From: CAVVYA01 sp963752345
GTDB lineage: Bacteria; Pseudomonadota; Alphaproteobacteria; SMXQ01
Direction: 5' to 3'
Assembly: GCA_963752345.1 (NCBI GenBank)
Contig: CAVVYA010000006.1
Coordinates: forward strand, 62,001-126,000
Length of the DNA: 64,000 nucleotides
A model generated the notes under the pieces. That model saw only the letters and a list, made by a program, of their open reading frames with translations, was not told where the DNA came from and did not search any database. A program made the translations under genes and the position numbers. The stretch's first letter is position 1. Every line of letters begins with the position of its first letter. Below, piece after piece: positions 35,643 to 45,032 of this stretch.

Positions 35643-35892
35643 GTGGGAAGGGACGACGGCGGGATTCCGCAGTCCTTTATAGGATTTGCCTCAAGCAGGA
35701 CCGGTCCGTCGTCCATCCCGGAAATGCTGTCTTTACGAAAAACCAGGTAAACTCGTTTCGGATAAATGGGTTAGACTGGCCGGTAAGCGGCCGCCAGCGA
35801 AAGGCGCCCACAACGCCGCAGCCATAGGCTTTGCGGTCCAATAACTTACAAGCGCGCGGCAAACCGTGCGCAAGAAGGGTGGTAAACGGATA

Positions 35893-36654
35893 ATGAGCAC
35901 CGTCATCGACGATCGCCATGAACGAGAGCTCGTCGCAAAATCCTGCCGCACGCTCGGTGGGCTGGACCTGACCAAGGCGGCAACCGGCCACGTCAGCCAG
36001 CGCTCGGCGGACGGCAAACGCATTTATATCCGTGCCCGTGGCCCCGATGAATTGGGCGTGCGCTACACCACCGCCGACCAGGTGATCGCGGTCGACTTCG
36101 ATGGCCGCAAGATCGACGGCGCCGATGGACTCGAGGCGCCTCAGGAAGTCTTTATCCACACGTGGCTCTACAAAACGCGGCCCGAGGTCAATTGCGTCGC
36201 CCATATCCATCCGGCCACCGTGGTGCTGTTCACCATCGTCGACAAGCCGTTGGAGCCGATCTACGGCGCCTACGACCCGGGCAGCCTCGATCTGGTGTTG
36301 GATGGCATCCCGACCTACGGCCGCAGCATCACCATCACCAACGACACGCTCGGCAAGGAATTCAGCCAGGCGATGGGCAACAAGCGCGTGTGTCTGATGC
36401 GCGGCCACGGCATCACCACCGCGGGCGCCAGCGTCGAAGAGGCGACGGTCACCGCCATCCGCCTGAACGAACTCGCCGAGATGAACTATCGCGCGAACCT
36501 GCTCGGCACGCCCAGGAACATCCCCGATGAGGACATTGCGGTGTTCCAGGCGAGCCGCAACAGGCCGCGCAAGCCGGGCCCGGCGCCCCATGTCGGCGCC
36601 ATCTGGCGCTACTACGCCGAAATCTCCGGCGCCAATGGCTCGGGTAGAAAGTAA
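35893..36654 (+). CDS. Class II aldolase/adducin-family protein (possible dihydroxyphthalate decarboxylase-like)
   Basis: A 253-residue protein. The start at 35893 begins MSTVIDDRHERELVAKSCRT. Zinc ligands are visible in VAHIHPATV (H104, H106) and LMRGHGITTAG. The middle has TGHVSQRSADGKRIYIRARG, the phosphate/substrate loop, which in aldolases reads GNxSxR. In this context (phthalate-like Rieske and dihydrodiol dehydrogenase genes follow) it may be a decarboxylase like Arthrobacter PhtC, which is a class II aldolase homologue acting on 3,4-dihydroxyphthalate. That is an inference; the plain family assignment is secure. It is likely first in the operon reaching 43.8 kb. Confidence 0.8.
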   Translation: MSTVIDDRHERELVAKSCRTLGGLDLTKAATGHVSQRSADGKRIYIRARGPDELGVRYTTADQVIAVDFDGRKIDGADGLEAPQEVFIHTWLYKTRPEVNCVAHIHPATVVLFTIVDKPLEPIYGAYDPGSLDLVLDGIPTYGRSITITNDTLGKEFSQAMGNKRVCLMRGHGITTAGASVEEATVTAIRLNELAEMNYRANLLGTPRNIPDEDIAVFQASRNRPRKPGPAPHVGAIWRYYAEISGANGSGRK

Positions 36655-36727
36655 CCGCCTTTCGCGTATCAGTTCGGCGCTTCCGTATCGCGCCTCCGTT
36701 TAGCGTAAAAAGGAAAGGACCGCCGCC

Positions 36728-37934
36728 GTGCAGACCATCCTGAGCGCAAGACCCGCGGCGCAGGCAGCCAAGCGGCTTCGCGTCGGCATTGCCGGTTTGG
36801 GGGTGGCCGCCAATCAGATCCTCCCGGCATTCAAGGACGGGGCGCCCTACGACCTGGTCGCCGGTGCCGACACGCGTCCCGAGGCGCGCGCCGAATTCGA
36901 ACGGCGCTACGGCCGCGAGACGGTGTCCAGCGTGCGCACCCTGTGCAAGCGCGACGATATCGACGCGGTATGGATCGCCACGCCGAACACGCGCCACGCC
37001 GAGCACGCCGTGTGCGCCGCCATGGCCGGCAAGCACATAATTTGCGAAAAGCCGATGGCGGTGAACCTGCGCCAGTGCGACCGCATGATCGAGGCGGCCG
37101 AGGCCAACAAGGTCATCTACCTGCAGGGCCATTCGAAGATCTATCAGGCGCCCATGAAGATGATGCGCGACATCATCCGGAGCGGCCGGCTCGGCGCCGT
37201 CGTGCAGATTCAGAGCACGAACTTCAATGACTGGCTGCAGCGCCCGCGGCTCGCGGGCGAGCTCGATACCAAGCAGGGCGGTGGCATCGTTTACCGCCAG
37301 GGTCCGCACATGGTCGATATCGTGCGCTTCCTCGGCGGCGGCATGGTGAAGACGGTGCGCGGCGTCACCGGCCGGGCCGACAAGCATTTCGACACGGAAG
37401 GCCATTTCAGCGCGCTCCTCGAATTCGATCATGGCGCGGTGGCGACCCTGACGTTCAACGGCTATGGCTATTTCGACGTCACGGAACTGACCTGGGATAT
37501 CGGCGAGAGCGGCTTCAAGCAGACCGGCGGGCGCAAGTTCCCGCGCAAGCCGCGTCTCACCGGCCCGGCCGACCCCGCCCGCAAGACCGAGGGCGCCGAA
37601 GCGCGTAAGGTGACGGGCGCGGAAGCCCAGGCCGAGAAGCGCCATCAGCCGTTCTTCGGGCTCAATATCGTAACCTGCGAGCGCGGCGCCATCCGCCAAT
37701 CGCCCGACGGGCTTTACGTCTATACCGAGGACGGCCGCGAAGAGGTCCTGTGCCCGCCGGGCAGCGGGCCGGGACGCCGAGTTGCGCGAACTGGCCGACG
37801 CCCTGGCCACCGGACGCCCGGGTTTCCCCGACGGCCGCTGGGGCAAGGCGACCCTGGAAGTCTGTCTTGCTATCATGGCGTCGTCGAAGGATGGCCGGGT
37901 GCGGAAACTGCACCATCAGGTGATTGCGCCCTGA
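36728..37934 (+). CDS. Gfo/Idh/MocA oxidoreductase (phthalate 4,5-dihydrodiol dehydrogenase-like), one frameshift
   Basis: About 401 residues after repair, starting at a GTG with AAAGGAAAGGA upstream. The Rossmann motif is RVGIAGLGVAANQILPAF, the catalytic-domain motif IICEKPMAVNL, and the substrate-domain histidine is in RQGPHMVDIVRFLGGG. A +1 shift near 37770 restores the C-terminus DAELRELADALA...WGKATLEVCLAIMASSKDG and a stop at 37932-37934. It is a paralogue of 60856. Both have NxxDWLQRPRLAGEL or NFNEFMHRPRLLSEL-like segments that resemble Pht4, which rearomatises cis-dihydrodiols. The Rieske oxygenase gene follows at 42 bases. Confidence 0.82.
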
Positions 37935-37976
37935 CAGAGCCCGACAATCGAGGATGAAACGGAAGAAGGTGCGAGC

Positions 37977-39140
37977 ATGCTGACCCGTGAAGAGAACCAG
38001 ATGTTGACCCGCGTGGACGCCGAGTCACCGGGAGGCCAACTGCTGCGCCGCTATTGGCAGCCCGTCGCCATCGCCAGCGAACTGACCGACGAAAAGCCGA
38101 TCATGAAGGTGCGGGTGCTGGGCGAGGATCTGGTGGCCTATCGCGACAAGAAGGGCAACTACGGCCTGGTCGGCGAGCATTGCCCGCACCGGCTCGCCTC
38201 GCTGGCGTACGGGCGAGTCGACGAAGAGGGCATCCGCTGCCCCTATCACGGCTGGAAATTCAACGCCGCCGGCCGCTGCCTCGAGCAGCCCGCCGAGCCC
38301 AAGGGTAGCACCTACAAGGACGAGATCACCCAGCCGGCCTATCCGGTGCAGAAGCTCGGCGGCCTGCTGTTCGCCTATATGGGCCCGCTGCCCGCGCCGG
38401 CGCTGCCGCGCTGGGACGTGCTCGCCTGGGAGAACGGCCGGCGCTGGATCCAGAAGCAGGAACTGCTCAATTGCAATTGGCTGCAGTGCATGGAGAACTC
38501 GGTCGACCCATCGCATCTCTACTGGCTGCATGGCGCGACCGCGCACCTCGGCAAGCTCGCCCAGTATGACGAGAAGCACGAATTCATCACCTTCGAATTC
38601 GGCATCATGAAGCGCCGCACCACCGGGGTCGCCGCGGGCGAGCGGGGCGAAACCGATCAGCATCCGCTGCTGTTTCCCAACATCCTGCGCCACGTGCTCA
38701 AGACCAAGAACCAGAAGGAAGGCAAGATCCGCCACAACCTGCAGTTCCGTCTGCCGGTCGACGATACCCATACTCAGGTGTTCGTCTGCTTCTTCGAACC
38801 GTCGGAGACGGAGCACACGAGCTCCGACGCGGACGTGCCGTTCGAGTATCTTGCGGTCCGCGACGAAGAGGGCAAATACCGGCTCGAGCAGGTGCTGGTG
38901 CAGGACTCCATGGCCTGGGAAACCCAGGGACAGGTGATGGACCGCTCGCGCGAGCACCTCGGCACCGGCGACAAGGGCGTCGTCATTTTCCGCAAGCTGG
39001 TGCGCGAGCAGATCGAGATCGTGCGCCGCGGCGGCACGCCGCTGGGCTGCCTGCCCAAGGATCAGGAGCGGCCGCTCATCGAGCTCGATGTCATCAACGA
39101 ACGAATCGGCGTCGGCTCGCACAAACGCGACGTCGCCTAA
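37977..39140 (+). CDS. Rieske non-heme iron oxygenase alpha subunit (phthalate 4,5-dioxygenase-like) 1
   Basis: A 387-residue oxygenase. It opens REENQMLTRVDAESPGGQLL and RRYWQPVAIASEL, a form shared with phthalate 4,5-dioxygenase (Pht3) types. The Rieske cluster has C69, H71, C88 and H91 (CPH-16-CPYHGW). The mononuclear iron site is D177-x2-H180-x4-H185 (NSVDPSHLYWLHG). The substrate channel region has LFPNILRHVLKTKNQ. It would use electrons from a reductase not encoded in this window to dihydroxylate an aromatic carboxylate. The bicupin gene starts 24 bases after its stop. Confidence 0.9.
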   Translation: MLTREENQMLTRVDAESPGGQLLRRYWQPVAIASELTDEKPIMKVRVLGEDLVAYRDKKGNYGLVGEHCPHRLASLAYGRVDEEGIRCPYHGWKFNAAGRCLEQPAEPKGSTYKDEITQPAYPVQKLGGLLFAYMGPLPAPALPRWDVLAWENGRRWIQKQELLNCNWLQCMENSVDPSHLYWLHGATAHLGKLAQYDEKHEFITFEFGIMKRRTTGVAAGERGETDQHPLLFPNILRHVLKTKNQKEGKIRHNLQFRLPVDDTHTQVFVCFFEPSETEHTSSDADVPFEYLAVRDEEGKYRLEQVLVQDSMAWETQGQVMDRSREHLGTGDKGVVIFRKLVREQIEIVRRGGTPLGCLPKDQERPLIELDVINERIGVGSHKRDVA

Positions 39141-39164
39141 TCACATCAGGGAAGGAAGAAGTTT

Positions 39165-40310
39165 ATGGCCGCTACGCCCAAGAAGGAAGACACGACCGGC
39201 AAGCCCAAGCAGTTCAATACCTTCAAGAACTGGATGGCGCAGCAGAACATCCCTGTGATCAATGGCTTCTTCATCGAGGATATCAACAAGGCCGAGGTCG
39301 GCCCCTGGGACTTCAAGGGCATGAACGGCGCGTTCGTGATCCTCGAGGGCACCGGCGGCACCAACGACGCCTATATCGGCGAGATCCCGCCGGCCGGCAA
39401 GAGCCGCCCGATCAAGCATCTCTTTGAAGAGATGGTCTATGTCACCAAAGGGCACGGCAACACGACGGTATGGCAGAAGGACGGCCGCAAGCATTCCTTC
39501 GAATGGGGGCCGGGCAGTCTGTTCGCGATTCCGGTCAATGCCTATTACCAGCATTTCAACAGCAGCGGCACGGAGCCGGCCCGCTACTACGCGGTGACCA
39601 ACAACTGCTTTGTGATGAACCTGTTCCACAATGCGGACTTCGTGTTCAACTGCGACTATGCCTTCACCGACCGCTTCGATCCGAACTCGCCGGATTATTT
39701 CAGCGGCGAGGGCGAGATCGAAGGCCGCTTCTTCATGACCACGAACTTCGTGCCCGACACCCGCGAGCTCAAGCTTTACGACTATAGCGAACGGGGCAAG
39801 GGCAGCACGAACATGAAGTTCAACCTGGCCGACCAGACCATGGGCGCGCACATCTCCGAATTTCCGGTGGGCACCTACAAGAAGGGCCACAAGCACGGTC
39901 CGGGCGCGCATGTCATCATCGTCAGCGGCCAGGGCTATTCGATCCTGTGGCCGGAGGGCACCGAGCCGCGGACCGTCAAGTGGGGCCCGGGCAGCGTCGT
40001 TGTGCCGCCCGACCAGTGGTTCCACCAGCACTTCAACTCGGGTGCCGCGCCGGCGCGCTACCTGGCGCTGCGCTGGAACAACTTCAAATACCAGTTCATG
40101 AAGGATTCCGAACTCGGCGCGACCTACACCAGCGTCAAGGACGGCGGCGGCCAGATCGAGTTCGAGGACGAGGATCCGCAAATTCACCGCGACTTCCATG
40201 AGCACATGCGCAAGTCGGGCGCCCAGTGCAACATGCAATACCATCCGAATTGCCCGGACGGAAAAGTGGGAGCGGCAGCGGCCAGGGGAGTTCGCGAACC
40301 GGCTGAATAG
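39165..40310 (+). CDS. Bicupin protein 1
   Basis: A 381-residue two-cupin protein. Domain one (about 60-190) has RPIKHLFEEMVYVTKGHGNT and AIPVNAYYQHFNSSGTEPAR. Domain two (about 240-345) has the metal-site pattern KKGHKHGPGAHVIIVSGQG and VVVPPDQWFHQHFNSG. The shared phrase GRKHSFEWGPGS appears in both bicupins of this window. No signal peptide is present, so it is cytoplasmic. Bicupins include gentisate-type ring-cleaving dioxygenases and auxiliary proteins; the function is unknown. It is paired with the Rieske gene just upstream, as in the second module. Confidence 0.8.
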   Translation: MAATPKKEDTTGKPKQFNTFKNWMAQQNIPVINGFFIEDINKAEVGPWDFKGMNGAFVILEGTGGTNDAYIGEIPPAGKSRPIKHLFEEMVYVTKGHGNTTVWQKDGRKHSFEWGPGSLFAIPVNAYYQHFNSSGTEPARYYAVTNNCFVMNLFHNADFVFNCDYAFTDRFDPNSPDYFSGEGEIEGRFFMTTNFVPDTRELKLYDYSERGKGSTNMKFNLADQTMGAHISEFPVGTYKKGHKHGPGAHVIIVSGQGYSILWPEGTEPRTVKWGPGSVVVPPDQWFHQHFNSGAAPARYLALRWNNFKYQFMKDSELGATYTSVKDGGGQIEFEDEDPQIHRDFHEHMRKSGAQCNMQYHPNCPDGKVGAAAARGVREPAE

Positions 40311-40358
40311 AGCAGGCGGCGGATACCGAAACGGCAACGCCGGCTAGGGGAGGTGGCT

Positions 40359-41459
40359 ATGGGACGGTTGTTGGCACCGGTAGCGCTGTTGATCATGGCT
40401 GCCGTAACGACCTGCGGCGTCGCTCGGGGCGCGACGCAGGATACCGCGGCGTGGGACAAACTGGTCGCCGCCGCCCAGCGCGAAGGCCGTGTCGTCGTTA
40501 TCGGTCCGCCGTATTCCGAGGTGCGCCAGCGGGTGCCAGCCGCGTTCAGGAACCGCTACGGCATCACCGTGGAATATCTCGGCGGCAGCACCAGCGAGCA
40601 GGCCGCCCGCCTGCGCGCCGAGCGCAGCGTCGGCCAATACACGGTCGACGTCACTCTCGCGGGCATCCAGTCCATGACCGGCTTCTATCGCGAGAAGGTG
40701 CTCGCGCCGCTGCGGCCCGAATTGATCATGCCCGAGGTGGCCGACGGGTCGAAATGGAAGAAGGGCGAGCTGTGGTTTTCCGATCCCGATCAGAAATACG
40801 TGCTTCGGCTGACCAACTACGTCTCCTCGCTGTTTCACATCAATACGGGCAAGGTGAATCCGGGCGAGCTGCGCTCGGCACGCGACCTGCTCGACCCCAA
40901 GTGGCGGGGCAAGATCGCCATCCAGGACCCCACGGTCCCCGGAAACGGCAACAACCTGGCGGCGCAGTTCTACGTCTCGCTCGGCGAGGACTTCGTCAAG
41001 CAGCTCTATATCGATCAGAAGCCGATGATCAGCCGCGACAGCCGGCAACTCACGGACTGGCTGCTGCGCGGCACCTATCCCATCGCCTTCGGCGCGGACA
41101 GCCCGCAGATCGAAAAGCTGCGCGGCGAGGGCATGCCGATCAGCGAATTGAACGAAATGCCCGACATGCGCCCGTCGATCATCGCCGGCTTCGGACTGAT
41201 CGCCCTGTTCGATCAGGCGCCGCACCCGGCGGCGGCCAAGCTCTTCGCCAATTGGATGGCCTCCAAGGAGGGGCTGGAAACCTGGGCGCGCGCGACCCTG
41301 ACGGCGCCGGCGCGCAATGATATCGACGAGGCGAGCTTCCTCGTGCCCGAGATCGTGCCGCGCCCGGGCGTGACCTATTTCGACGGCTATGACTGGGAAT
41401 TTACCCTGACGACGAAGGAAGCAGTGCGCCTTCGCATGAAGGATCTGCTGGCACGCTGA
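40359..41459 (+). CDS. ABC transporter substrate-binding protein (Fe3+-type), divergent
   Basis: A 366-residue exported protein. GGGGAGG precedes the ATG at 40359; a GTG two codons earlier overlaps that site. The signal is MGRLLAPVALLIMAAVTTCGVARGA. Mature motifs: WDKLVAAAQREGRVVVIGPP, FRNRYGITVEYLGGSTSEQA, YVSSLFHINTGKVNPGELRS, DLLDPKWRGKIAIQDPTVPG. It belongs to a different subgroup from the three WKQDW-type paralogues. It lies between bicupin 1 and Rieske 2 without its own permease, so it must share one. Confidence 0.85.
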   Translation: MGRLLAPVALLIMAAVTTCGVARGATQDTAAWDKLVAAAQREGRVVVIGPPYSEVRQRVPAAFRNRYGITVEYLGGSTSEQAARLRAERSVGQYTVDVTLAGIQSMTGFYREKVLAPLRPELIMPEVADGSKWKKGELWFSDPDQKYVLRLTNYVSSLFHINTGKVNPGELRSARDLLDPKWRGKIAIQDPTVPGNGNNLAAQFYVSLGEDFVKQLYIDQKPMISRDSRQLTDWLLRGTYPIAFGADSPQIEKLRGEGMPISELNEMPDMRPSIIAGFGLIALFDQAPHPAAAKLFANWMASKEGLETWARATLTAPARNDIDEASFLVPEIVPRPGVTYFDGYDWEFTLTTKEAVRLRMKDLLAR

Positions 41460-41509
41460 GGACCTGTATCCGCCCGCAAGATTGGGCAAGGCGTCATGAG
41501 GCGACCGCG

Positions 41510-42649
41510 ATGTTGAGCTTGGACGAGAACGAGACGTTGACGAGTGTTCAGCGCGGCACGCCGGCCGGCGAGCTGTTGCGTCGCTATTGGCATCCGATCT
41601 GCCCGGCACAAGAGCTCTCCGGCAGCGTGCAGAAGAAACGCGTCCGCGTGCTGGGCGAAAACCTCGTGCTGTTCCGCGACGGCAAGGGCCGCCTCGGATT
41701 GGTGGCCGAGCAGTGCGCCCATCGCCGCGCCTCGCTCTATTACGGCTTCGTCGAGGACGACGGCCTGCGCTGCCCCTACCACGGCTGGAAATACGACGTG
41801 AACGGAAGCTGCGTCGAGCAGCCGTTCGAGCCACCCGACAGCCCGCTGAAGAACGATATCTGCCAGCCCGCCTATCCGGTGCAGAAGCTGGCCGGGCTGT
41901 TCTGGGCCTATCTGGGGCCGGCCCCCGCGCCGGTGCTGCCGCAATGGGAGCTGCTGGTGAGCACCGGCGGCAGCCGGAAGGTGATCGTCCAGGCGCCGTT
42001 GGCCTGCAACTGGCTGCAAGCCATGGAGAACTCGGTCGACCCGACCCACACTTACTACCTCCACGGCCATATGATGAGGGTGAAGGGCCATCCCGAGCGC
42101 GGCGCCTATTATTACCGCCCGATCGAGCAATGCGACTTCGAGGTCGTCAAGGAAACCGCCTGGGCCGGCATCCGCAAGAACCGCACCTATGGCGGCAAGC
42201 GCCCGGAAAAAGAGCTCGGCCATCCCCTGATCTTCCCGTGCATCCTGCTGGTGCCCCAGGGCGATTGCATGGCGATGCATTTCCGGCTGCCGGTGGACGA
42301 CAGCCATACGCAGATCTACCGCGTGGAGTTCATGCCCGGCGGCGACACCAGCGGCATGGACTGGGAAAATCCGCCGGTCGAATACGAGGAGCCGATCAAG
42401 GACGCGAGCGGCGAATATTTCCTGGACACGTTCTATTCCCAGGATGGCATGGCCTGGGAGTCCCAAGGCGCGGTGCTCGACCGCTCGCGGGAACATCTCG
42501 GCACGTCCGACCGCGGCGTGACGATCTACCGCCGCATGCTGCGCGAACAGATCGACGCGGTGCGCCAGGGGCACGATCCGATTGGACTTCTGCGCGATCC
42601 GAAGGAAGACAAGATGATCGTCATCCCGATCACGCGGTCGAATGGCTGA
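41510..42649 (+). CDS. Rieske non-heme iron oxygenase alpha subunit (phthalate 4,5-dioxygenase-like) 2
   Basis: A 379-residue oxygenase, colinear with the one at 37977. Rieske ligands C69, H71, C88 and H91 (CAH-16-CPYHGW) and the iron motif D177-H180-H185 (NSVDPTHTYYLHG) sit at the same residue numbers. The substrate-facing stretch (HMMRVKGHPERGAYYYRPIE) differs, so substrate preference should differ. The C-terminus carries SREHLGTSDRGVTIYRRML, a family signature. A bicupin gene follows 66 bases on, repeating the Rieske-bicupin arrangement. Confidence 0.9.
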   Translation: MLSLDENETLTSVQRGTPAGELLRRYWHPICPAQELSGSVQKKRVRVLGENLVLFRDGKGRLGLVAEQCAHRRASLYYGFVEDDGLRCPYHGWKYDVNGSCVEQPFEPPDSPLKNDICQPAYPVQKLAGLFWAYLGPAPAPVLPQWELLVSTGGSRKVIVQAPLACNWLQAMENSVDPTHTYYLHGHMMRVKGHPERGAYYYRPIEQCDFEVVKETAWAGIRKNRTYGGKRPEKELGHPLIFPCILLVPQGDCMAMHFRLPVDDSHTQIYRVEFMPGGDTSGMDWENPPVEYEEPIKDASGEYFLDTFYSQDGMAWESQGAVLDRSREHLGTSDRGVTIYRRMLREQIDAVRQGHDPIGLLRDPKEDKMIVIPITRSNG

Positions 42650-42715
42650 AGCCATGCGCCACCCGTTATGATTGCCACGAGCTAACCCGGACTCGGAACA
42701 CAGAGGAGTGACGCG

Positions 42716-43837
42716 ATGAATACCGCCGTGAAGCCGGAGCGCCTCGACGTACACAACGATTGGCTGGAAGCGCAAAAGATTCCGGTGGTTGGCGGCTTCT
42801 TCATCGAGGACATCGACAAGGTCGAGCTCGCCTATTGGGATATCAAGGGCGTGCCGTGCGCGTTCGCCATCCTCGAAGGCACCGGCGGCACCAACGACGC
42901 CTAGATCTGCGAAATCCCGCCGGCCGGCAAGACCAAGCCGTTGAAGCATATGTACGAGGAGATGGTTTACGTCACCAAGGGCCACGGCAACACCACGGTG
43001 TGGCAGAAGGACGGCCGCAAGCATTCCTTCGAGTGGGGACCGGGCAGCATGTTCGCCATCCCGATGAACGCCTATTACCAGCACTTCAACAGCAGCGGCA
43101 CCGAGCCGGCCCGCTATTTCGCGGTGACCAATTGCTGCTTCATGATGAAGCTGTTCCACAGCGTGGACTTCATCTTCGACAACGATTTCGTGTTCCGCGA
43201 CCGCTTCGATCCGAATTCGCCCGACTATTTCGGCAGCGAAGGCAAGCGCTATGACCGTTTTCTCAGCGCGAATTTCATTCCCGATACCCGCGGTATCAAG
43301 CTGAGCGATTACAGCGAGCGCGGCAAGGGCAGCACCACCATCATGCTCGATCTCGTGGGCAACACCATGGGCGCGCATATCTCGGAATTTCCGGTCGGGG
43401 CCTATAAGAAGGCCCACAAGCATGGCCCGGGCGCGCACGTCATCATCCTGAGCGGCAAAGGTTACTCGATGTTGTGGCCGCAGGGCGCGGAGCCGAAGCG
43501 GTTCGATTGGCGACCGGGCAGCGTCGTGGTGCCGCCCGACCAGTGGTTCCACCAGCACTTCAACGCCGGCGCCGAGCCGGCGCGCTATCTCGCGCTGCGC
43601 TGGCACAACTGGCGCTTCAAATCGGCGATCACCAACAGCGAGACCGATAACTCGGCGCAGACCGACGTCAAGCTCGGCGGCGGTCAGATCGAGTGGGAGG
43701 ATGAGGACAGCAAGATCCATAAGGACTTCCACGACGCCATGCATAAGGTCGGCGCGGAATGCCGGATGGACTACCACCCGAACTGCCCGAACAAGGCGGC
43801 GGGCACGGCAAAAGACGGAGCGCGCGCCGCCGAGTAG
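42716..43837 (+). CDS. Bicupin protein 2, interrupted by an in-frame TAG at codon 63
   Basis: It would be 373 residues. GAGGAG precedes the ATG. Codons 1-62 read MNTAVKPERLDVHND to EGTGGTNDA, then TAG at 42902-42904, then ICEIPPAGKTKPLKHMYEEM in the same frame to GARAAE. The paralogue at 39165 has TAT (tyrosine) at the stop position (GGTNDAYIGEIPPAGK). The rest is intact, including KKAHKHGPGAHVIILSGKG and WFHQHFNAGAEP. Either a real nonsense mutation, a base-call error, or read-through. If real, translation could restart at the ATG at 42941, removing the first 75 residues of domain one. Confidence 0.75.
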
Positions 43838-43930
43838 AGCAGGCGGGCACTGGGCAACGGCCGCCGTGTTCGCGGCGGCCACAGAAAAACGCTCGGGCCC
43901 CAGACAGGGATTTGGCAAGGAGGTCAGCGG

Positions 43931-44998
43931 ATGTTCACGTCACAAATGTGTCTGCCGGTAAGGTTTGGGCGCGCCATGATCGCGGCCCTCGGCTGCATCA
44001 TCGCTTCTGCCGCCGGGAGCGGCGCGGCGGTCGCCCAGGACTATTACAAGGGCAAGACCCTCACCCTGGTGGTGGGCTCCAACGCCGGCGGCGGCACGGA
44101 CACCACGGCGCGCCTGGTGTCGCGCTACTGGGCCGAGCATATTCCGGGCAAGCCCGAGATCTTGGTGCGCAACAAGCCTTTAGGTGTCATCGCCGCCAAC
44201 GATCTGCATAACTCGACGCGCCCGGACGGGCTGAATGTCGCCGTCTTCGCCGGCGCCGGCTCGCTCGGGCCCTTCATCCGCAAGTCCACCTCGGTGAAAT
44301 ACGATCCCATGCAGTGGGGCTTCGTCGGCTCGATCGAGCGCGGTTCCTCGATCCAGCTGGTGCGCAAGAGCGCGCTCGAGCGCATGAAGGATCCGAAGGC
44401 GAAGCCGATCGCGGTGGGTTCGGTCTCGACCGACCGGCCGCAGGATGCCATGGCGCTGTTCGGCGCCGAGAAGCTCGGCTGGAATCTGAAGTTCGTCCTC
44501 GGGTATCCGGCGTCCAACGACATCTATCTCGCCTTCGAGCGCGGCGAGATCGACATGTTCGGCTCGGGCACCACCACGCTGATCCAGCGCTTCCTCGGCT
44601 CCGGCGAGGCGGTAGCCCTGGCGGCCGACGCGCCACGCACCGACTTTCCGCAGGTGCCGGTATTCGATACGCTTCTCGCCGAAAAGAATCTCACGCCCGC
44701 CGAATGGCAAGCCTACCGCTCCTGGTCGGGCCCGAGCGCGGTGGATAAGTATTTTGCCGCCCCGCCAGGCACGCCGGACACCGTGATGGAGATACTCCGT
44801 GCATCGTTCAAGGCAACCGCCGAGGATCGGCGGTTTGCGGAGCAGGCGGACGCCACGCTCGGCGACTTCCGCGCGCTGACGGGGCAGCAGGTGCGCGACA
44901 TCATCCAGGGAGTCCTGGTCATCCCGCCGGACGTGGTCACCCTGTCCAACGACCTGCGTAAGAAATATGGCTTGCCGCTGATTTCGGATTTGAAATAG
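43931..44998 (+). CDS. TTT substrate-binding protein, triplet member 1
   Basis: A 355-residue periplasmic protein; AAGGAGG precedes the ATG. The signal peptide ends at AVAQ. The glycine loop is TLTLVVGSNAGGGTDTTARL. The central part has GFVGSIERGSSIQLVRKSAL and FERGEIDMFGSGTTTLIQRF. It is the first of three tandem homologues (45033, 46151) that share these motifs, the ARxx(R/S)xWA(D/E)HIPGxPEIL segment and a KKYxLP end. They differ mainly in the binding lobe around residues 230-290. The gap to the next copy is 34 bases, so all three and TctAB are probably one transcript. Confidence 0.88.
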   Translation: MFTSQMCLPVRFGRAMIAALGCIIASAAGSGAAVAQDYYKGKTLTLVVGSNAGGGTDTTARLVSRYWAEHIPGKPEILVRNKPLGVIAANDLHNSTRPDGLNVAVFAGAGSLGPFIRKSTSVKYDPMQWGFVGSIERGSSIQLVRKSALERMKDPKAKPIAVGSVSTDRPQDAMALFGAEKLGWNLKFVLGYPASNDIYLAFERGEIDMFGSGTTTLIQRFLGSGEAVALAADAPRTDFPQVPVFDTLLAEKNLTPAEWQAYRSWSGPSAVDKYFAAPPGTPDTVMEILRASFKATAEDRRFAEQADATLGDFRALTGQQVRDIIQGVLVIPPDVVTLSNDLRKKYGLPLISDLK

Positions 44999-45032
44999 CG
45001 GCGCGATCGGAACGAAAGATCAGGGGAAAAGC

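Noticed and set aside
42716..43837. Selenocysteine or pyrrolysine decoding of the TAG
   Set aside because: Selenocysteine uses TGA. Pyrrolysine machinery is not expected in this kind of organism and no pyl gene is seen. A paralogue has tyrosine there, so mutation or error is simpler.
41387..43918. An 843-codon minus-strand frame opposite Rieske 2 and bicupin 2
   Set aside because: It runs across two plus-strand genes with intact motifs and has no homology of its own. High GC creates long empty frames in this DNA.
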